64,000 bases of DNA from Maritalea myrionectae DSM 19524. Its GTDB lineage: Bacteria > Pseudomonadota > Alphaproteobacteria > Rhizobiales > Devosiaceae. The translations under genes were made by a program, and so were the position numbers. Below are positions 8,247 to 15,507 of the stretch, in pieces. Each line of letters begins with the position of its first letter. Positions within the stretch are counted from its first letter, which is position 1. The notes beneath the pieces are model-generated. The model had not been told where the DNA came from and ran no database searches. It worked only from the letters and a program-made list of their open reading frames with translations. Location of the stretch: assembly GCF_000423365.1 (NCBI RefSeq), contig NZ_AUHV01000004.1, forward strand, positions 62,001 to 126,000, read 5' to 3'.

Positions 8247-8552
8247 ATGAAGACGCCTAAAGACTGTCACACGAAGGACGATGTACGCGCCGAGATTGAT
8301 CGGCTGGACCAGCAATTGATTTCATTGTTTGCGGAGCGCCATGCCTATGTGACCCGGATGGCGGCCATCAAGACCGACCCGCACGAAGCGTTTGATCCTG
8401 CGCGCATTGAAACGGTGATTGAAAAAGTGCGGAAGCGCGCTTTAGAAAAGAATTTGGACGAGGACCAAGCCGAGCTGATTTGGCGGACCTTGATCGACTG
8501 GAACGTGAATTTTGAAAAGGGCGTCATTGCCGCCCGCCGCAGCCAAGAATAG
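8247..8552 (+). CDS. chorismate mutase, AroQ class (type II)
   Basis: About 101 aa from ATG 8247; an in-frame ATG at 8217 would add ten residues, and neither start has a clear Shine-Dalgarno. All-helical AroQ fold: VRAEIDRLDQQLISLFAERHAYV carries the first Arg and the helix-1 pattern, followed by MAAIKTD with the active-site Lys and DPARIETVIEKVRKRALEK. It rearranges chorismate to prephenate for phenylalanine and tyrosine synthesis. It stands alone rather than fused to prephenate dehydratase or dehydrogenase, the usual alphaproteobacterial arrangement. gatB follows 64 bp downstream on the same strand. Confidence 0.88.
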   Translation: MKTPKDCHTKDDVRAEIDRLDQQLISLFAERHAYVTRMAAIKTDPHEAFDPARIETVIEKVRKRALEKNLDEDQAELIWRTLIDWNVNFEKGVIAARRSQE

Positions 8553-8616
8553 CATAAGAAGAACAAGCGACAGCGCGAGTTAATCCTATCGCGACATCAA
8601 GCGAAGAGAAGAAAAT

Positions 8617-10098
8617 ATGACACTTGTTGATACACGCACGCCCGACCCGAAGAAGTTTATCAGCGGCGCAACGGGCGATTGGGAAATGGTCTTGGGCTTG
8701 GAGGTGCACGCGCAAGTGACCTCGGAATCCAAACTGTTTTCCGGTTCATCAACCGAGTTTGGCCAGCCACCCAACAACAATGTGAGTTTTGTGGATGCGG
8801 CGATGCCGGGCATGTTGCCAGTGATCAACGAAGAATGTGTGCGCCAAGCTGTGCGCACAGGTCTTGGCCTTAAAGCACAAATCAACAAGCATTCTATTTT
8901 CGACCGCAAAAACTATTTTTACCCCGACCAGCCACCTGGCTATCAGATTTCTCAATATCTCGACCCGATTGTTGGCGAAGGCAAGGTTTTGCTCGACATG
9001 GGTGAGGATGGCGAAGTTGAAATTGGTATCGAGCGGCTGCATTTGGAGACTGATGCGGGCAAACTAATGCACGACCAACATCCAAATATGAGCTTTGTCG
9101 ACCTCAATCGCGCTGGCGTGGCGCTGATGGAGATTGTGTCTAAGCCGGATCTGCGCTCGTCTGACGAAGCCAAGGCCTATATCAATAAGCTGCGCACCAT
9201 TATGCGCTATTTGGGCACGTGTGACGGCAATATGGAGCAGGGTTCGCTGCGGGCGGATATCAACGTTTCCGTGCGTCGGCCCGGCGGTGACTTTGGTACA
9301 CGCTGCGAAATCAAAAACGTGAACTCTATGCGGTTTGCCGGCCAGGCGATTGAATATGAAGCCCGTCGGCAAATCGATATTTTGGAAGATGGCGGCGTTG
9401 TTGACCAAGAAACACGGCTTTTCGACCCCAAAACCGGGGAAACCCGCTCTATGCGCTCTAAAGAAGATGCGCAGGATTATCGCTATTTCCCGGAACCAGA
9501 CCTGTTGCCGCTGGAATTTGACGATGCCTTTATTGAGGGCTTGAAGGCTGGCTTGCCCGAATTGCCCGATGAAAAGCGGCATCGCTTCGTTGAGGAATTG
9601 GGCCTTACACCATATGACGCCAGCGTTTTGGTGGCAGATCGCACCTCAGCCGACTTTTATGAAAAAGTGGCGGACGGTCGTGATGGCAAATTGGCGGCAA
9701 ACTGGGTGATCAATGAATTGTTTGGTCGTTTGAACAAAGAGGGCCTTGAGATTTCCACCAGCCCTGTGAGCGCTGAGCAATTGGGCGGCATTGTCGATTT
9801 GATTTCCAAGGGCGATATTTCGGGTAAGATCGCAAAAGATCTGTTTGAAATCGTTTGGACTGAAGGTGGAGATCCAGCCAAGCTCGTTGAAGAGCGCGGC
9901 ATGAAGCAGGTGACTGACACGGGTGCCATTGAGAAGATGGTGGACGAGATCGTTGCCGCCAACCCGGACCAAGTGGCCAAAGCACAACAAAATCCAAAAT
10001 TGATGGGCTGGTTTGTTGGTCAGGTGATGAAAGCATCGCAGGGTAAAGCCAACCCGCAAGCCGTGAATGAAATTTTGAAGTCGAAATTAGGACTTTAA
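8617..10098 (+). CDS. gatB: Asp-tRNA(Asn)/Glu-tRNA(Gln) amidotransferase subunit B
   Basis: 493 aa, full length. GatB binds the misacylated tRNA, activates the side-chain carboxylate with ATP and accepts ammonia from GatA. Features in order: [17 protein letters not shown] (about 27-43), [19 protein letters not shown] (about 94-112), the metal-site segment [30 protein letters not shown], the family signature DINVSVR and [20 protein letters not shown] (about 288-300), and a C-terminal YqeY-like tRNA-binding domain ending [13 protein letters not shown]. No defects. Two small genes (GNAT and VOC) follow on the same strand. Confidence 0.97.
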   Translation: MTLVDTRTPDPKKFISGATGDWEMVLGLEVHAQVTSESKLFSGSSTEFGQPPNNNVSFVDAAMPGMLPVINEECVRQAVRTGLGLKAQINKHSIFDRKNYFYPDQPPGYQISQYLDPIVGEGKVLLDMGEDGEVEIGIERLHLETDAGKLMHDQHPNMSFVDLNRAGVALMEIVSKPDLRSSDEAKAYINKLRTIMRYLGTCDGNMEQGSLRADINVSVRRPGGDFGTRCEIKNVNSMRFAGQAIEYEARRQIDILEDGGVVDQETRLFDPKTGETRSMRSKEDAQDYRYFPEPDLLPLEFDDAFIEGLKAGLPELPDEKRHRFVEELGLTPYDASVLVADRTSADFYEKVADGRDGKLAANWVINELFGRLNKEGLEISTSPVSAEQLGGIVDLISKGDISGKIAKDLFEIVWTEGGDPAKLVEERGMKQVTDTGAIEKMVDEIVAANPDQVAKAQQNPKLMGWFVGQVMKASQGKANPQAVNEILKSKLGL

Positions 10099-10102
10099 AC
10101 TG

Positions 10103-10600
10103 ATGGTCGCGGGTCCGATGGCATTTTCGATCCGCGACGCTCGCCTTGCCGATGCAAGTGCACTCAGCGTGATGATGCGGCAGTCTTGGCGCGAAAGCTA
10201 TCGCGGGCTGATGCCCGGGCATCAGCTTGATGAGATTTGCGAGATGTGGTTGGCGCCGCGCAATTTTAAAGAGCGTATCGCCGACAAAAATGCCGCCAAT
10301 ATTCTGGCCATAAATGATGGATTAATCGTAGGGCATTGCTATGCATTGCCACGCGAAAACCGATCTGTTTTGATCGGCTATCTTTATGTGTTGGAAACAG
10401 CGCAAGGCGCGGGAATTGGCACCACGCTGCTAAATGCAGTGCTCGAAGTATTTCCGGGCACGGTGCATTTGGAACTGGCTGTTTTGGAGAAAAACCAGGC
10501 CGCCATCGGATTTTATAAGCATATCGGCTTTTTTGAAGCTGGGCCGGAGCCGACGCCAGAAAATGAGCCGCCCAGCATCAAGATGACCAAAGTTCTTTAA
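10103..10600 (+). CDS. GNAT family N-acetyltransferase (copy A)
   Basis: 165 aa, start ATG 10103, four bases after gatB, so probably co-transcribed. GNAT motifs: FSIRDARLADASALSVMMRQSW at the N-terminus, VLIGYLYVLETAQGAGIGTTLL (about 91-112) with the acetyl-CoA pyrophosphate loop Q-G-A-G-I-G, and NQAAIGFYKHIGFFEAG (about 133-149). The segment SWRESYRGLMP...EMWLAP resembles WHQTYAPFLG...TMWHTP and WHETYDGFIG...SLWLTD in the two GNAT genes 2-3 kb downstream, so all three are paralogs. Substrate unknown. Confidence 0.85.
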   Translation: MVAGPMAFSIRDARLADASALSVMMRQSWRESYRGLMPGHQLDEICEMWLAPRNFKERIADKNAANILAINDGLIVGHCYALPRENRSVLIGYLYVLETAQGAGIGTTLLNAVLEVFPGTVHLELAVLEKNQAAIGFYKHIGFFEAGPEPTPENEPPSIKMTKVL

Positions 10601-10622
10601 ATTCTTTTCTCAGGAGATTTTT

Positions 10623-11018
10623 ATGAGCAATAAGGTTTCGCGTATTTTCTATACAATGCTTGCACAGGATGTGGAGGCAACAGCCACTTTTTATACCGAC
10701 ATTTTGGACCTGAAGCGCCATTTCGACAGTGATTGGTTTGTGATTCTCACCCCGGTAGATGGTCCAGTGATCGAATTGGCGATCCTTGATGCCAACAACC
10801 CGATTGTCCCTGAAGGAATGGCCGCCCGCGCCACTGGCGGTATTCTCAATTTTGTCGTGGCGGATGTTCATATTGCCCATGCTGCGGCGCAACAGGCGGG
10901 TGCCAACATCATTTCACCGCCCACAGCCATGCCCTATGGGCAAGAACGCTTGTTGGTTGAAGATCCAAATGGTCAGATGATCGATGTGTCTTCGCCCACC
11001 GTGCCAATGCAGGAATAG
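10623..11018 (+). CDS. VOC (glyoxalase/bleomycin-resistance fold) family protein
   Basis: 131 aa, with CAGGAG before the ATG. Two beta-alpha-beta-beta-beta modules of the VOC fold: SRIFYTMLAQDVEATATFYTDILDLKRHF at the start, an IELAILD strand near 55-61, then LNFVVADVHIAHAAAQQAGA and the closing LLVEDPNGQMIDVSSP, typical of the family. Metal ligands are not obvious: the usual first His is missing and E56 is a possible ligand. Its neighbours are a GNAT gene on the same strand and a convergent glutathione-transferase-like gene. The reaction cannot be predicted. Confidence 0.82.
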   Translation: MSNKVSRIFYTMLAQDVEATATFYTDILDLKRHFDSDWFVILTPVDGPVIELAILDANNPIVPEGMAARATGGILNFVVADVHIAHAAAQQAGANIISPPTAMPYGQERLLVEDPNGQMIDVSSPTVPMQE

Positions 11019-11025
11019 CGCATGA

Positions 11026-11045
11026 TGGGGCGGCAAGCCGCCCCA
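11026..11045. terminator. bidirectional terminator between VOC and GST-like genes
   Basis: TGGGGCGGC (11026-11034) and GCCGCCCCA (11037-11045) form a perfect 9-bp stem with a 2-base AA loop, between convergent stop codons. It is followed by ATTCTTT on the plus strand. Confidence 0.65.
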
Positions 11046-11050
11046 ATTCT

Positions 11051-11776
11051 TTATGCCGCTTGCTTTTCCAAATTGGGAAAATATTGCTGCGCCAGCCGAT
11101 CCATATACTGCACCAAATTGGGCTTTTGCCGTATATGTTCAGCCACCGGTGATTGCACCGGGCCGTAGGCGAAATTGACCAATGAGCCGATAACACTGGC
11201 ATCGATAAGCGTTGGAATGTTGCTGAAAAAACAGGTGCTGTCGCCCAAAAGCGTGCTTAAATCGTCGATGATCTGGCAGCCGATCGCCACCACTTCTTCC
11301 TCTGTGTGGCGGCCAATGCCCTGGCCATAAAGCGTGTTGTTGATCATTTGCTCTGCGCCATCGCTGATCTCTTTGCGCATCGCGTCATCGGGCATGTGGC
11401 CAAAGAAGATCGACTTCATAATTGCCGCGTTCTCTGGCTTGTGCCAACGGCCATATACGAGCACCCAATAGAGCTTTTCTTCCACTGTTGAAATCACCAT
11501 GTTGCCCATGGCGCGGTCCGTTGCGCTTAGATGGCGTAGTGAGTCAAAATCGTGCTGTTCCTGCAAATATTCGGCAATAAAATTGCTGTCTCCCAGCCGT
11601 TTGCCTGCGTCTTCGATGAAGGGTACTTTTTGTTTCGGCCCTTCGCGCGGGTCGCCTTGCACATGGCGTTCAAAATCGAGTTCGGAGAGTTGCAACAGCA
11701 TGTCGAGTTTGGCGCAAAAGGGGCTCAGGCAAGGGGTGCCTGGCGCCACGGGCGGTTGGAAAAATTTGATCGTCAT
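11051..11776 (-). CDS. glutathione S-transferase family protein
   Basis: 241 aa. The N-terminal thioredoxin-like domain has KFFQPPVAPGTPCLSPFCAKLDMLLQ (about 4-29), with cysteines at 17 and 22, and the cis-Pro/substrate segment PKQKVPFIEDAGKRLGDSNFIAEYL (about 47-71). A helical C-terminal domain follows, with IPTLIDASVIGSLVNF (about 188-203), equivalent to the G-x-P-S-x-A-D segment of GSTs. The extended helical domain recalls the failed-axon-connections/metaxin-like GST branch. It is transcribed away from a WYL-domain regulator 83 bp off, which probably controls it. Substrate unknown. Confidence 0.82.
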   Translation of the reverse strand: MTIKFFQPPVAPGTPCLSPFCAKLDMLLQLSELDFERHVQGDPREGPKQKVPFIEDAGKRLGDSNFIAEYLQEQHDFDSLRHLSATDRAMGNMVISTVEEKLYWVLVYGRWHKPENAAIMKSIFFGHMPDDAMRKEISDGAEQMINNTLYGQGIGRHTEEEVVAIGCQIIDDLSTLLGDSTCFFSNIPTLIDASVIGSLVNFAYGPVQSPVAEHIRQKPNLVQYMDRLAQQYFPNLEKQAA

Positions 11777-11816
11777 ATCTGCATCCTTTGATTTGGCTTG
11801 AATGACGATTAAAATA

Positions 11817-11845
11817 CTGACACGCTACTGACAGCGTTGTGTCAG
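11817..11845. promoter_or_regulatory. candidate operator in the GST/WYL-regulator divergent region
   Basis: The 83-bp divergent intergenic region has three copies of one half-site: CTGACAC (11817-11823), CTGACAG (11828-11834) and the inverted GTGTCAG (11839-11845). The first and last form an inverted repeat; the first two are direct repeats 11 bp apart, one helical turn. The position just upstream of the regulator start fits autoregulation plus control of the GST-like gene. Confidence 0.5.
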
Positions 11846-11859
11846 CATGGAGAATTAAA

Positions 11860-12576
11860 TTGCGTCGCGCAGATCGGTTATTACAAATTGTGCAGATTTT
11901 GCGCCGCGCCAAATATCAGCCCATTTCGGCGCAAAAGATCGCTGAAGAACTTGAGGTAACACCCCGCACCATCTATCGCGATATGGCGTCGCTGGAATCT
12001 GTCGGTGTGCCTGTGCGCGGTGAGGCGGGGGTTGGCTATGTGCTTGAAGATGGGCTTGATTTACCGCCACTTCTTTTCAATTCGCTTGAGCTGGAAACGT
12101 TGATGCTGGGGGCGCGTTGGGTGGAAGCGCACGGCGACGCTGATCAGCAAATGGCAGCCAAAGATATTGTGGCCAAGATAGCGGCCGTTTTGCCGGATCA
12201 TTTGCGCGACGAATTTTACGATGTGTCGCTTTATGCGCCGCCTGGCAGCACGGAAACCTATGTTGGTGTGGTAACCTCCGGGCAATTGCGGCAGGCGCTG
12301 CGCAGCGGTCAAATCATCGAGATTGACTATATCAATGAGGCGGGCGCCCAATCGCGGCGGCGGGTGTGGCCGATATCGCTTGGCTATTTTAACTTCAAGC
12401 GGCTTTTGCTCGGCTGGTGTGAGTTGCGGCAGGATTTTCGCGCCTTCCGGGCGGACCGCATTCAATCCATTGATGTTCTCGACCAAAAATTGCCCAAAAG
12501 TCGCGCTCAGCTGAAGAAAGAGTGGTGGGCAGTTGAAAGCAAGCGCCAACCTCATCTTGTTCGACATACGATTTGA
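11860..12576 (+). CDS. YafY-type transcriptional regulator (HTH_11 + WYL domain)
   Basis: About 238 aa from TTG 11860, preferred because TGGAGA lies six bases upstream; the frame is open from GTG 11839. The N-terminal winged helix RADRLLQIVQILRRAKYQPISAQ...LEVTPRTIYRDMASLESVGVPV (about 3-52) is of the HTH_11 type. The WYL domain follows, with IEIDYINEAGAQSRRRVWPI (about 150-169) and the degenerate core W-C-E-L-R-Q-D-F-R-A-F-R-A-D-R-I. WYL proteins often sense nucleotides or other effectors. It is divergent from the GST-like gene, which is its likely target, and the CTGACA repeats lie between them. A GNAT gene follows after 9 bp on the same strand. Confidence 0.88.
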   Translation: MRRADRLLQIVQILRRAKYQPISAQKIAEELEVTPRTIYRDMASLESVGVPVRGEAGVGYVLEDGLDLPPLLFNSLELETLMLGARWVEAHGDADQQMAAKDIVAKIAAVLPDHLRDEFYDVSLYAPPGSTETYVGVVTSGQLRQALRSGQIIEIDYINEAGAQSRRRVWPISLGYFNFKRLLLGWCELRQDFRAFRADRIQSIDVLDQKLPKSRAQLKKEWWAVESKRQPHLVRHTI

Positions 12577-12585
12577 GGTGCTGAC

Positions 12586-13068
12586 GTGCTTATCCGCCGC
12601 ACAAGGGCTGATGATGTTTCTGGGTTGAAGGCGATGCTGCAGCAGGTGTGGCATCAGACCTACGCGCCGTTTTTGGGTCGTGCGCGTGTCGACCAACTCA
12701 CAACAATGTGGCACACGCCTGAAAAGCTGGCGGCCGAAACGACTGCAGAAAATTGTGTGTCCTTGGTTGCCGAAAATAATGGCGACATTGTCGGCCATGC
12801 TCTCGTCGCGGACGAAGGTGAGGGGCATTTGCATCTCAGGCGACTTTATCTCCAAGCGACCTACCATGGTCATGGTGTTGGCGCGCAATTGCTGGATGTC
12901 GCGCTGTCCGCATTTCCGCAAGGTAGGCGTGTCAGCCTTGAGGTGTATGAAAACAATGCGCGGGCGGTGGCGTTTTACAGGGCGCAAGGCTTTGCCGTTT
13001 GCGAAAAATTGCGTGACAAGCTTGCGGATGATGAACTTTATGAATTTCGGATGACCAAGGCGCTTTAG
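12586..13068 (+). CDS. GNAT family N-acetyltransferase (copy B)
   Basis: 160 aa, GTG start at 12586 with GAGGTG a few bases upstream, 9 bp after the WYL regulator, so probably one operon. GNAT features: IRRTRADDVSGLKAMLQQVWHQTY at the N-terminus, LRRLYLQATYHGHGVGAQLLD (about 85-105) with the acetyl-CoA loop H-G-H-G-V-G, and NNARAVAFYRAQGF (about 124-137). It ends ADDELYEFRMTKAL; two decayed copies of this 3' end occur at 13705-13749 and 15481-15507, so this gene family has been duplicated and broken locally. Substrate unknown. Confidence 0.88.
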   Translation: MLIRRTRADDVSGLKAMLQQVWHQTYAPFLGRARVDQLTTMWHTPEKLAAETTAENCVSLVAENNGDIVGHALVADEGEGHLHLRRLYLQATYHGHGVGAQLLDVALSAFPQGRRVSLEVYENNARAVAFYRAQGFAVCEKLRDKLADDELYEFRMTKAL

Positions 13069-13103
13069 CTTGGTTTCACCTCTAATCTGATTATAATTTC
13101 GAC

Positions 13104-13598
13104 ATGGACAGTGAAATCCTTATTCGCCCTAGTCGGGTGGACGACATAGCAAAGCTGAGAACCTGTATGAGGGCCATTTGGCATGAAACCTACGACGGGT
13201 TCATTGGTGCAAAGCGCGTTGAGCGGTTTGTGAGCTTGTGGCTGACGGATCAGCAATTGCGCAAAGAAGCTGAGAGCGACGCTATTCTCTCGTTGCTAGC
13301 GGTGGATGGTGACGAGGTCGTCGGGCAGATTTTGATGCGTGAGGTAGAACCCGGCATTGTCCGGGTGGCGCGCCTCTATCTTGCATCTCAATATCACGGC
13401 TTGGGGCTTGGCAAGAAAATGCTGGACGAGGGCATTGCCGCGTTTCCGCAAGCCCGTTTGGTGCGGTTGGAGGTTTATGAACCCAACCATCGAGCTGTTC
13501 GATTTTACCAGGCCTACGGCTTTGTGGAGAAAGCACGCGCTCCGTCTGAGTTTGCACCAGAAGGCGTCAACGAGATTTTGATGGAATTGACGCTCTAA
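13104..13598 (+). CDS. GNAT family N-acetyltransferase (copy C)
   Basis: 164 aa from ATG 13104. Same family as the previous gene: IRPSRVDDIAKLRTCMRAIWHETYDGF, VARLYLASQYHGLGLGKKMLDEGIAAFP (about 87-114) with the acetyl-CoA loop, and NHRAVRFYQAYGF. Its stop codon overlaps a broken antisense copy of the 3' end of the EamA transporter gene found intact at 15504-16400. That means this GNAT once lay convergent to an EamA gene, exactly the arrangement left as a remnant at 15481-15510. The DNA just downstream is a recombination scar. Confidence 0.87.
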   Translation: MDSEILIRPSRVDDIAKLRTCMRAIWHETYDGFIGAKRVERFVSLWLTDQQLRKEAESDAILSLLAVDGDEVVGQILMREVEPGIVRVARLYLASQYHGLGLGKKMLDEGIAAFPQARLVRLEVYEPNHRAVRFYQAYGFVEKARAPSEFAPEGVNEILMELTL

Positions 13599-13708
13599 AT
13601 GCTCGGTTTGGCCTTCTTAGGCAGTAGGAAAAGCCGCCTATCAATCATCAAGATCCTCACAAAATTGCCATCATGCGAAACAGATGCACGGGTAAAAACG
13701 GTTCGCGG
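13595..13708 (-). pseudogene. 3' fragment of an EamA transporter gene (scar, left side)
   Basis: Reading leftwards, the fragment ends NFVRILMIDRRLFLLPKKAKPSI (broken as NFVRILMIDRR / LFLLPKKAKPSI), matching IFVGILMIDGRLFLLFKKAKPSI at the end of the intact EamA gene. The DNA match to 15504-15615 is about 110 bp long and clearly above 75 percent by eye. A one-base deletion breaks the frame after about 25 codons from the end. No start, no rest of the gene: a dead duplicate. Confidence 0.8.
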
Positions 13709-13749
13709 ACGATGAACTCTATGAGTTCCGTAGGACCAAGTCGCTGTGA
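13705..13749 (+). pseudogene. 3' end of a GNAT gene (scar, left side)
   Basis: Fifteen codons read ADDELYEFRRTKSL then TGA, almost the same as ADDELYEFRMTKAL-stop at the end of the GNAT gene at 12586-13068. The match begins exactly where the EamA-like fragment ends, with nothing of the rest of the gene. It is a relic joined by recombination, not a coding gene. Confidence 0.75.
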
Positions 13750-13784
13750 GCATTGAGGGAAACCTTATGGGCCCCATTGCCGTG

Positions 13785-14222
13785 TTAGCAGCAATTCTGT
13801 GTTGGTTCTGATAGATCCTTGAAGATTGTACAATCCACGCTCGCCCCGCCCGCACAGGCTTTATCGCAGGCGCCGACAAAATTGCTTAGGCTGCACTCCA
13901 GCGCCTTTAGTTCCTCAAGGCGGGTGCGCACTTCGTCCAGATGAACACGTGCAATGTCGCGCACTTCAGAGCAATCCTTGTCCTGGCTAACTGAAAGACC
14001 TGAAAGCAGCCGAACCCGCTCAATTGAAAAACCGAAGTCGCGGCAGCGCTTGATAAATATCAAGCGAGAAACATCGGTCTGAACATACATGCGCTGCCCA
14101 TTTTCCGACCGTTCGGCGGGTGGGAGGAGTTCAATATCCTCATAATAACGGATTGTTGGCGTGGTCACGCCTGTGGCCTTCGCCAACGCGCCTATGGTGA
14201 GTCGTTGCACTTGTCTCGCCAT
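13785..14222 (-). CDS. MerR family metal-responsive regulator
   Basis: 145 aa from ATG 14222; the open frame extends further upstream, but the protein similarity starts at MARQVQRLTIGALAKATGVT. MerR HTH: LTIGALAKATGVTTPTIRYYEDIELLPPAERSENGQRMY (about 8-46, in pieces), then RLIFIKRCRDFGFSIERVRLLSGL and a dimerisation helix. Cysteines at 84, 119, 123 and 131; C84 to C119 has the same spacing (35) as C82 to C117 in Tn501 MerR, so a thiophilic metal ligand such as Hg(II) is plausible. It is divergent from a Cys-rich gene across a classical MerR-type promoter and should control it. The end ...QNCC is unusual. Confidence 0.87.
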   Translation of the reverse strand: MARQVQRLTIGALAKATGVTTPTIRYYEDIELLPPAERSENGQRMYVQTDVSRLIFIKRCRDFGFSIERVRLLSGLSVSQDKDCSEVRDIARVHLDEVRTRLEELKALECSLSNFVGACDKACAGGASVDCTIFKDLSEPTQNCC

Positions 14223-14248
14223 TAAGAACTCCAATTTCAATTTTCCTC

Positions 14249-14279
14249 TTGCCCTTAAAGTTACTTGAAGAAGTAAGGT
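14249..14279 (+). promoter_or_regulatory. MerR-type promoter/operator with 19-bp spacer
   Basis: -35 TTGCCC (14249-14254), a 19-bp spacer, and -10 TAAGGT (14274-14279). The long spacer and the TAAGGT box match the Tn501 merT promoter design. The spacer region holds the imperfect palindrome CTTAAAGTTACTTGAAG (14254-14270), where a MerR dimer would sit and untwist the DNA. It drives the Cys-rich gene at 14314 and faces the regulator gene. Confidence 0.75.
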
Positions 14280-14313
14280 CTGTCTATCGTGAACAAGGAT
14301 GGAGAGATTTGAG

Positions 14314-14709
14314 ATGGAGACCAATTCAGAAAATATCGCAACGGACACATGTTGTTCGACATGTGGCTCAGCAGCCCGCGACAACATTGAACCTACGCCT
14401 GTGATCGCATGTTCGCTGGGCAATGGGTTTAAGAAACGTGCAGAAAATATCGAGGCGCTTGGGCAGCGTGCGCTGCTCGCCAGCCAGCGCGAACCACTGC
14501 GGCTGCAGCTCACCTATAGCAAGGAAGCTTTGAGCACGCTGCAAAACCTTGTGGCCAAGGAAGCGGAGTGCTGCCCGTTCCTTGATTTTGCATGGCAGCA
14601 TAGTGACGACAAGGTGGACCTAACCATCACTGCGCCGAAATCGGCAGCAGCAATAATCGATGAATTGTTCGACAGCTTTGTAGCAAAAATAGATCGGGGG
14701 ATAGCATGA
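14314..14709 (+). CDS. small cysteine-rich protein of a MerR-controlled cassette
   Basis: 131 aa from ATG 14314, chosen over ATG 14299 because GGAGAG lies seven bases upstream. No family name recognised, though I recall similar proteins beside MerR genes in alphaproteobacteria. Visible features: an N-terminal CCSTCG cluster, IACSLG near residues 31-36, REPLRLQLTY, and KEAECCPFLDF (about 83-93), then a predicted strand VDLTITAP. The thiol groups could bind a soft metal and pass it on, an inference from the context. It is coupled by ATGA overlap (14706-14709) to the membrane protein that follows. No signal peptide. Confidence 0.75.
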   Translation: METNSENIATDTCCSTCGSAARDNIEPTPVIACSLGNGFKKRAENIEALGQRALLASQREPLRLQLTYSKEALSTLQNLVAKEAECCPFLDFAWQHSDDKVDLTITAPKSAAAIIDELFDSFVAKIDRGIA

Positions 14710-15044
14710 GCAAAAGTTCCACAAAAATGAATGCGGCCAAAACGGGTGGAGTGCTTGTGGCGGCCTGCGTGGTTTGTTGTGCGCCCCTTATTGCCCCGCC
14801 GGTGATCGCCTTGTTTGCTGCTGGTGGTGTCACCCTTTCACTCTTAGGCCAGTTTGGGCTGGCGGCGCTGTTTCTCGCTGGCGGTGGGGCCTATATTTGG
14901 TATCGTCATAAGCAGCGCAAGGCGCAGTTGCGGACCAAGTCTTGCTCCTGCGGACCCAACGCTGGTTGCAATGCTGGCGAGTCTTGCGAGCTGCCTATAG
15001 ACAAGCCCGAAAGCTTTATGGATCGGTTGAGATCGATATGTTGA
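14706..15044 (+). CDS. MerT/MerF-like two-helix membrane protein with Cys-rich tail
   Basis: 112 aa. Two hydrophobic segments (about 15-40 and 44-66); the first contains CVVCCAPLIAPP, recalling the C-C-x-x-P motif in the first helix of the mercuric transporters MerT and MerF. The cytoplasmic-looking tail holds KSCSCGPNAGCNAGESC (about 79-94) and a final Cys. The layout (membrane vicinal Cys plus a Cys-rich soluble tail, under a MerR promoter) points to uptake or transfer of Hg(II) or a similar metal. No merA or merP is present here, so it is not a complete mer operon. Confidence 0.75.
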   Translation: MSKSSTKMNAAKTGGVLVAACVVCCAPLIAPPVIALFAAGGVTLSLLGQFGLAALFLAGGGAYIWYRHKQRKAQLRTKSCSCGPNAGCNAGESCELPIDKPESFMDRLRSIC

Positions 15045-15068
15045 AAAAAAGTCAGGTATGGTGAAACC

Positions 15069-15413
15069 ATGAACCAAGTTGTTTTGACTGCTGCAATATA
15101 TGCCGCCGCTGCGCTTGCGGAAATTGCGGGCTGCTTTGCATTTTGGGCGTGGCTGCGCATGGGCAAGTCCATCTGGTGGGCAGCTCCTGGCATAGTGGCG
15201 CTTATTGCTTTTGCTTACTTGCTCACGCTGGCCCCAAGCGACCATGCAGGCCGGGCTTACGCGGCCTATGGTGGTATTTATATAGCTGCATCACTGCTTT
15301 GGCTTTGGGGGGCGGAAGGGCAAATACCTGACAGATGGGATTTGATTGGTGCCGGGTTGGCCGTTCTCGCGGCGATGATCATATTGTTCGCGCCACGCGG
15401 TTCCGTTCAGTAG
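15069..15413 (+). CDS. ynfA: YnfA family (UPF0060) inner-membrane protein
   Basis: 114 aa with four transmembrane helices, the usual YnfA size. Family pattern: [18 protein letters not shown] (about 14-31, with the conserved Glu and Cys), [18 protein letters not shown] (about 38-55), [20 protein letters not shown] (about 61-80), and the last helix [19 protein letters not shown]. YnfA belongs to the small-multidrug-resistance superfamily; transport of toxic cations is suspected for some members. It is 24 bp after the MerT-like gene in the same orientation, so it is the last gene of the cassette. Confidence 0.92.
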   Translation: MNQVVLTAAIYAAAALAEIAGCFAFWAWLRMGKSIWWAAPGIVALIAFAYLLTLAPSDHAGRAYAAYGGIYIAASLLWLWGAEGQIPDRWDLIGAGLAVLAAMIILFAPRGSVQ

Positions 15414-15428
15414 CAAATAGCACACGAT

Positions 15429-15464
15429 TTAATGAGGGTGTGACTGAGTTTACGCCCTCATTAA
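15429..15464 (+). terminator. 10-bp perfect inverted repeat at the end of the cassette
   Basis: TTAATGAGGG (15429-15438) and CCCTCATTAA (15455-15464) are perfect inverted repeats with a 16-base loop, just after ynfA. No T-run follows, so it may be a weak terminator or a boundary structure of the inserted cassette rather than a classical terminator. Confidence 0.4.
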
Positions 15465-15480
15465 GTGCTTGCATAAAAGA

Positions 15481-15507
15481 TCAATTCCAGATGCCAAGGC
15501 ACTCTAA
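15481..15507 (+). pseudogene. 3' end of a GNAT gene (scar, right side)
   Basis: The bases read TTC CAG ATG -CC AAG GCA CTC TAA, with one base missing after ATG. They match the last codons (FRMTKAL, stop) of the GNAT gene at 12586-13068. The stop overlaps the stop of the EamA gene exactly as at 13595-13598. This is what is left of a GNAT gene that was convergent to EamA before the MerR cassette came in. Confidence 0.6.

Noticed and set aside
13785-14513. Longer form of the MerR gene starting at 14513
   Set aside because: It would run through the promoter and into the divergent gene; the family similarity starts at 14222.
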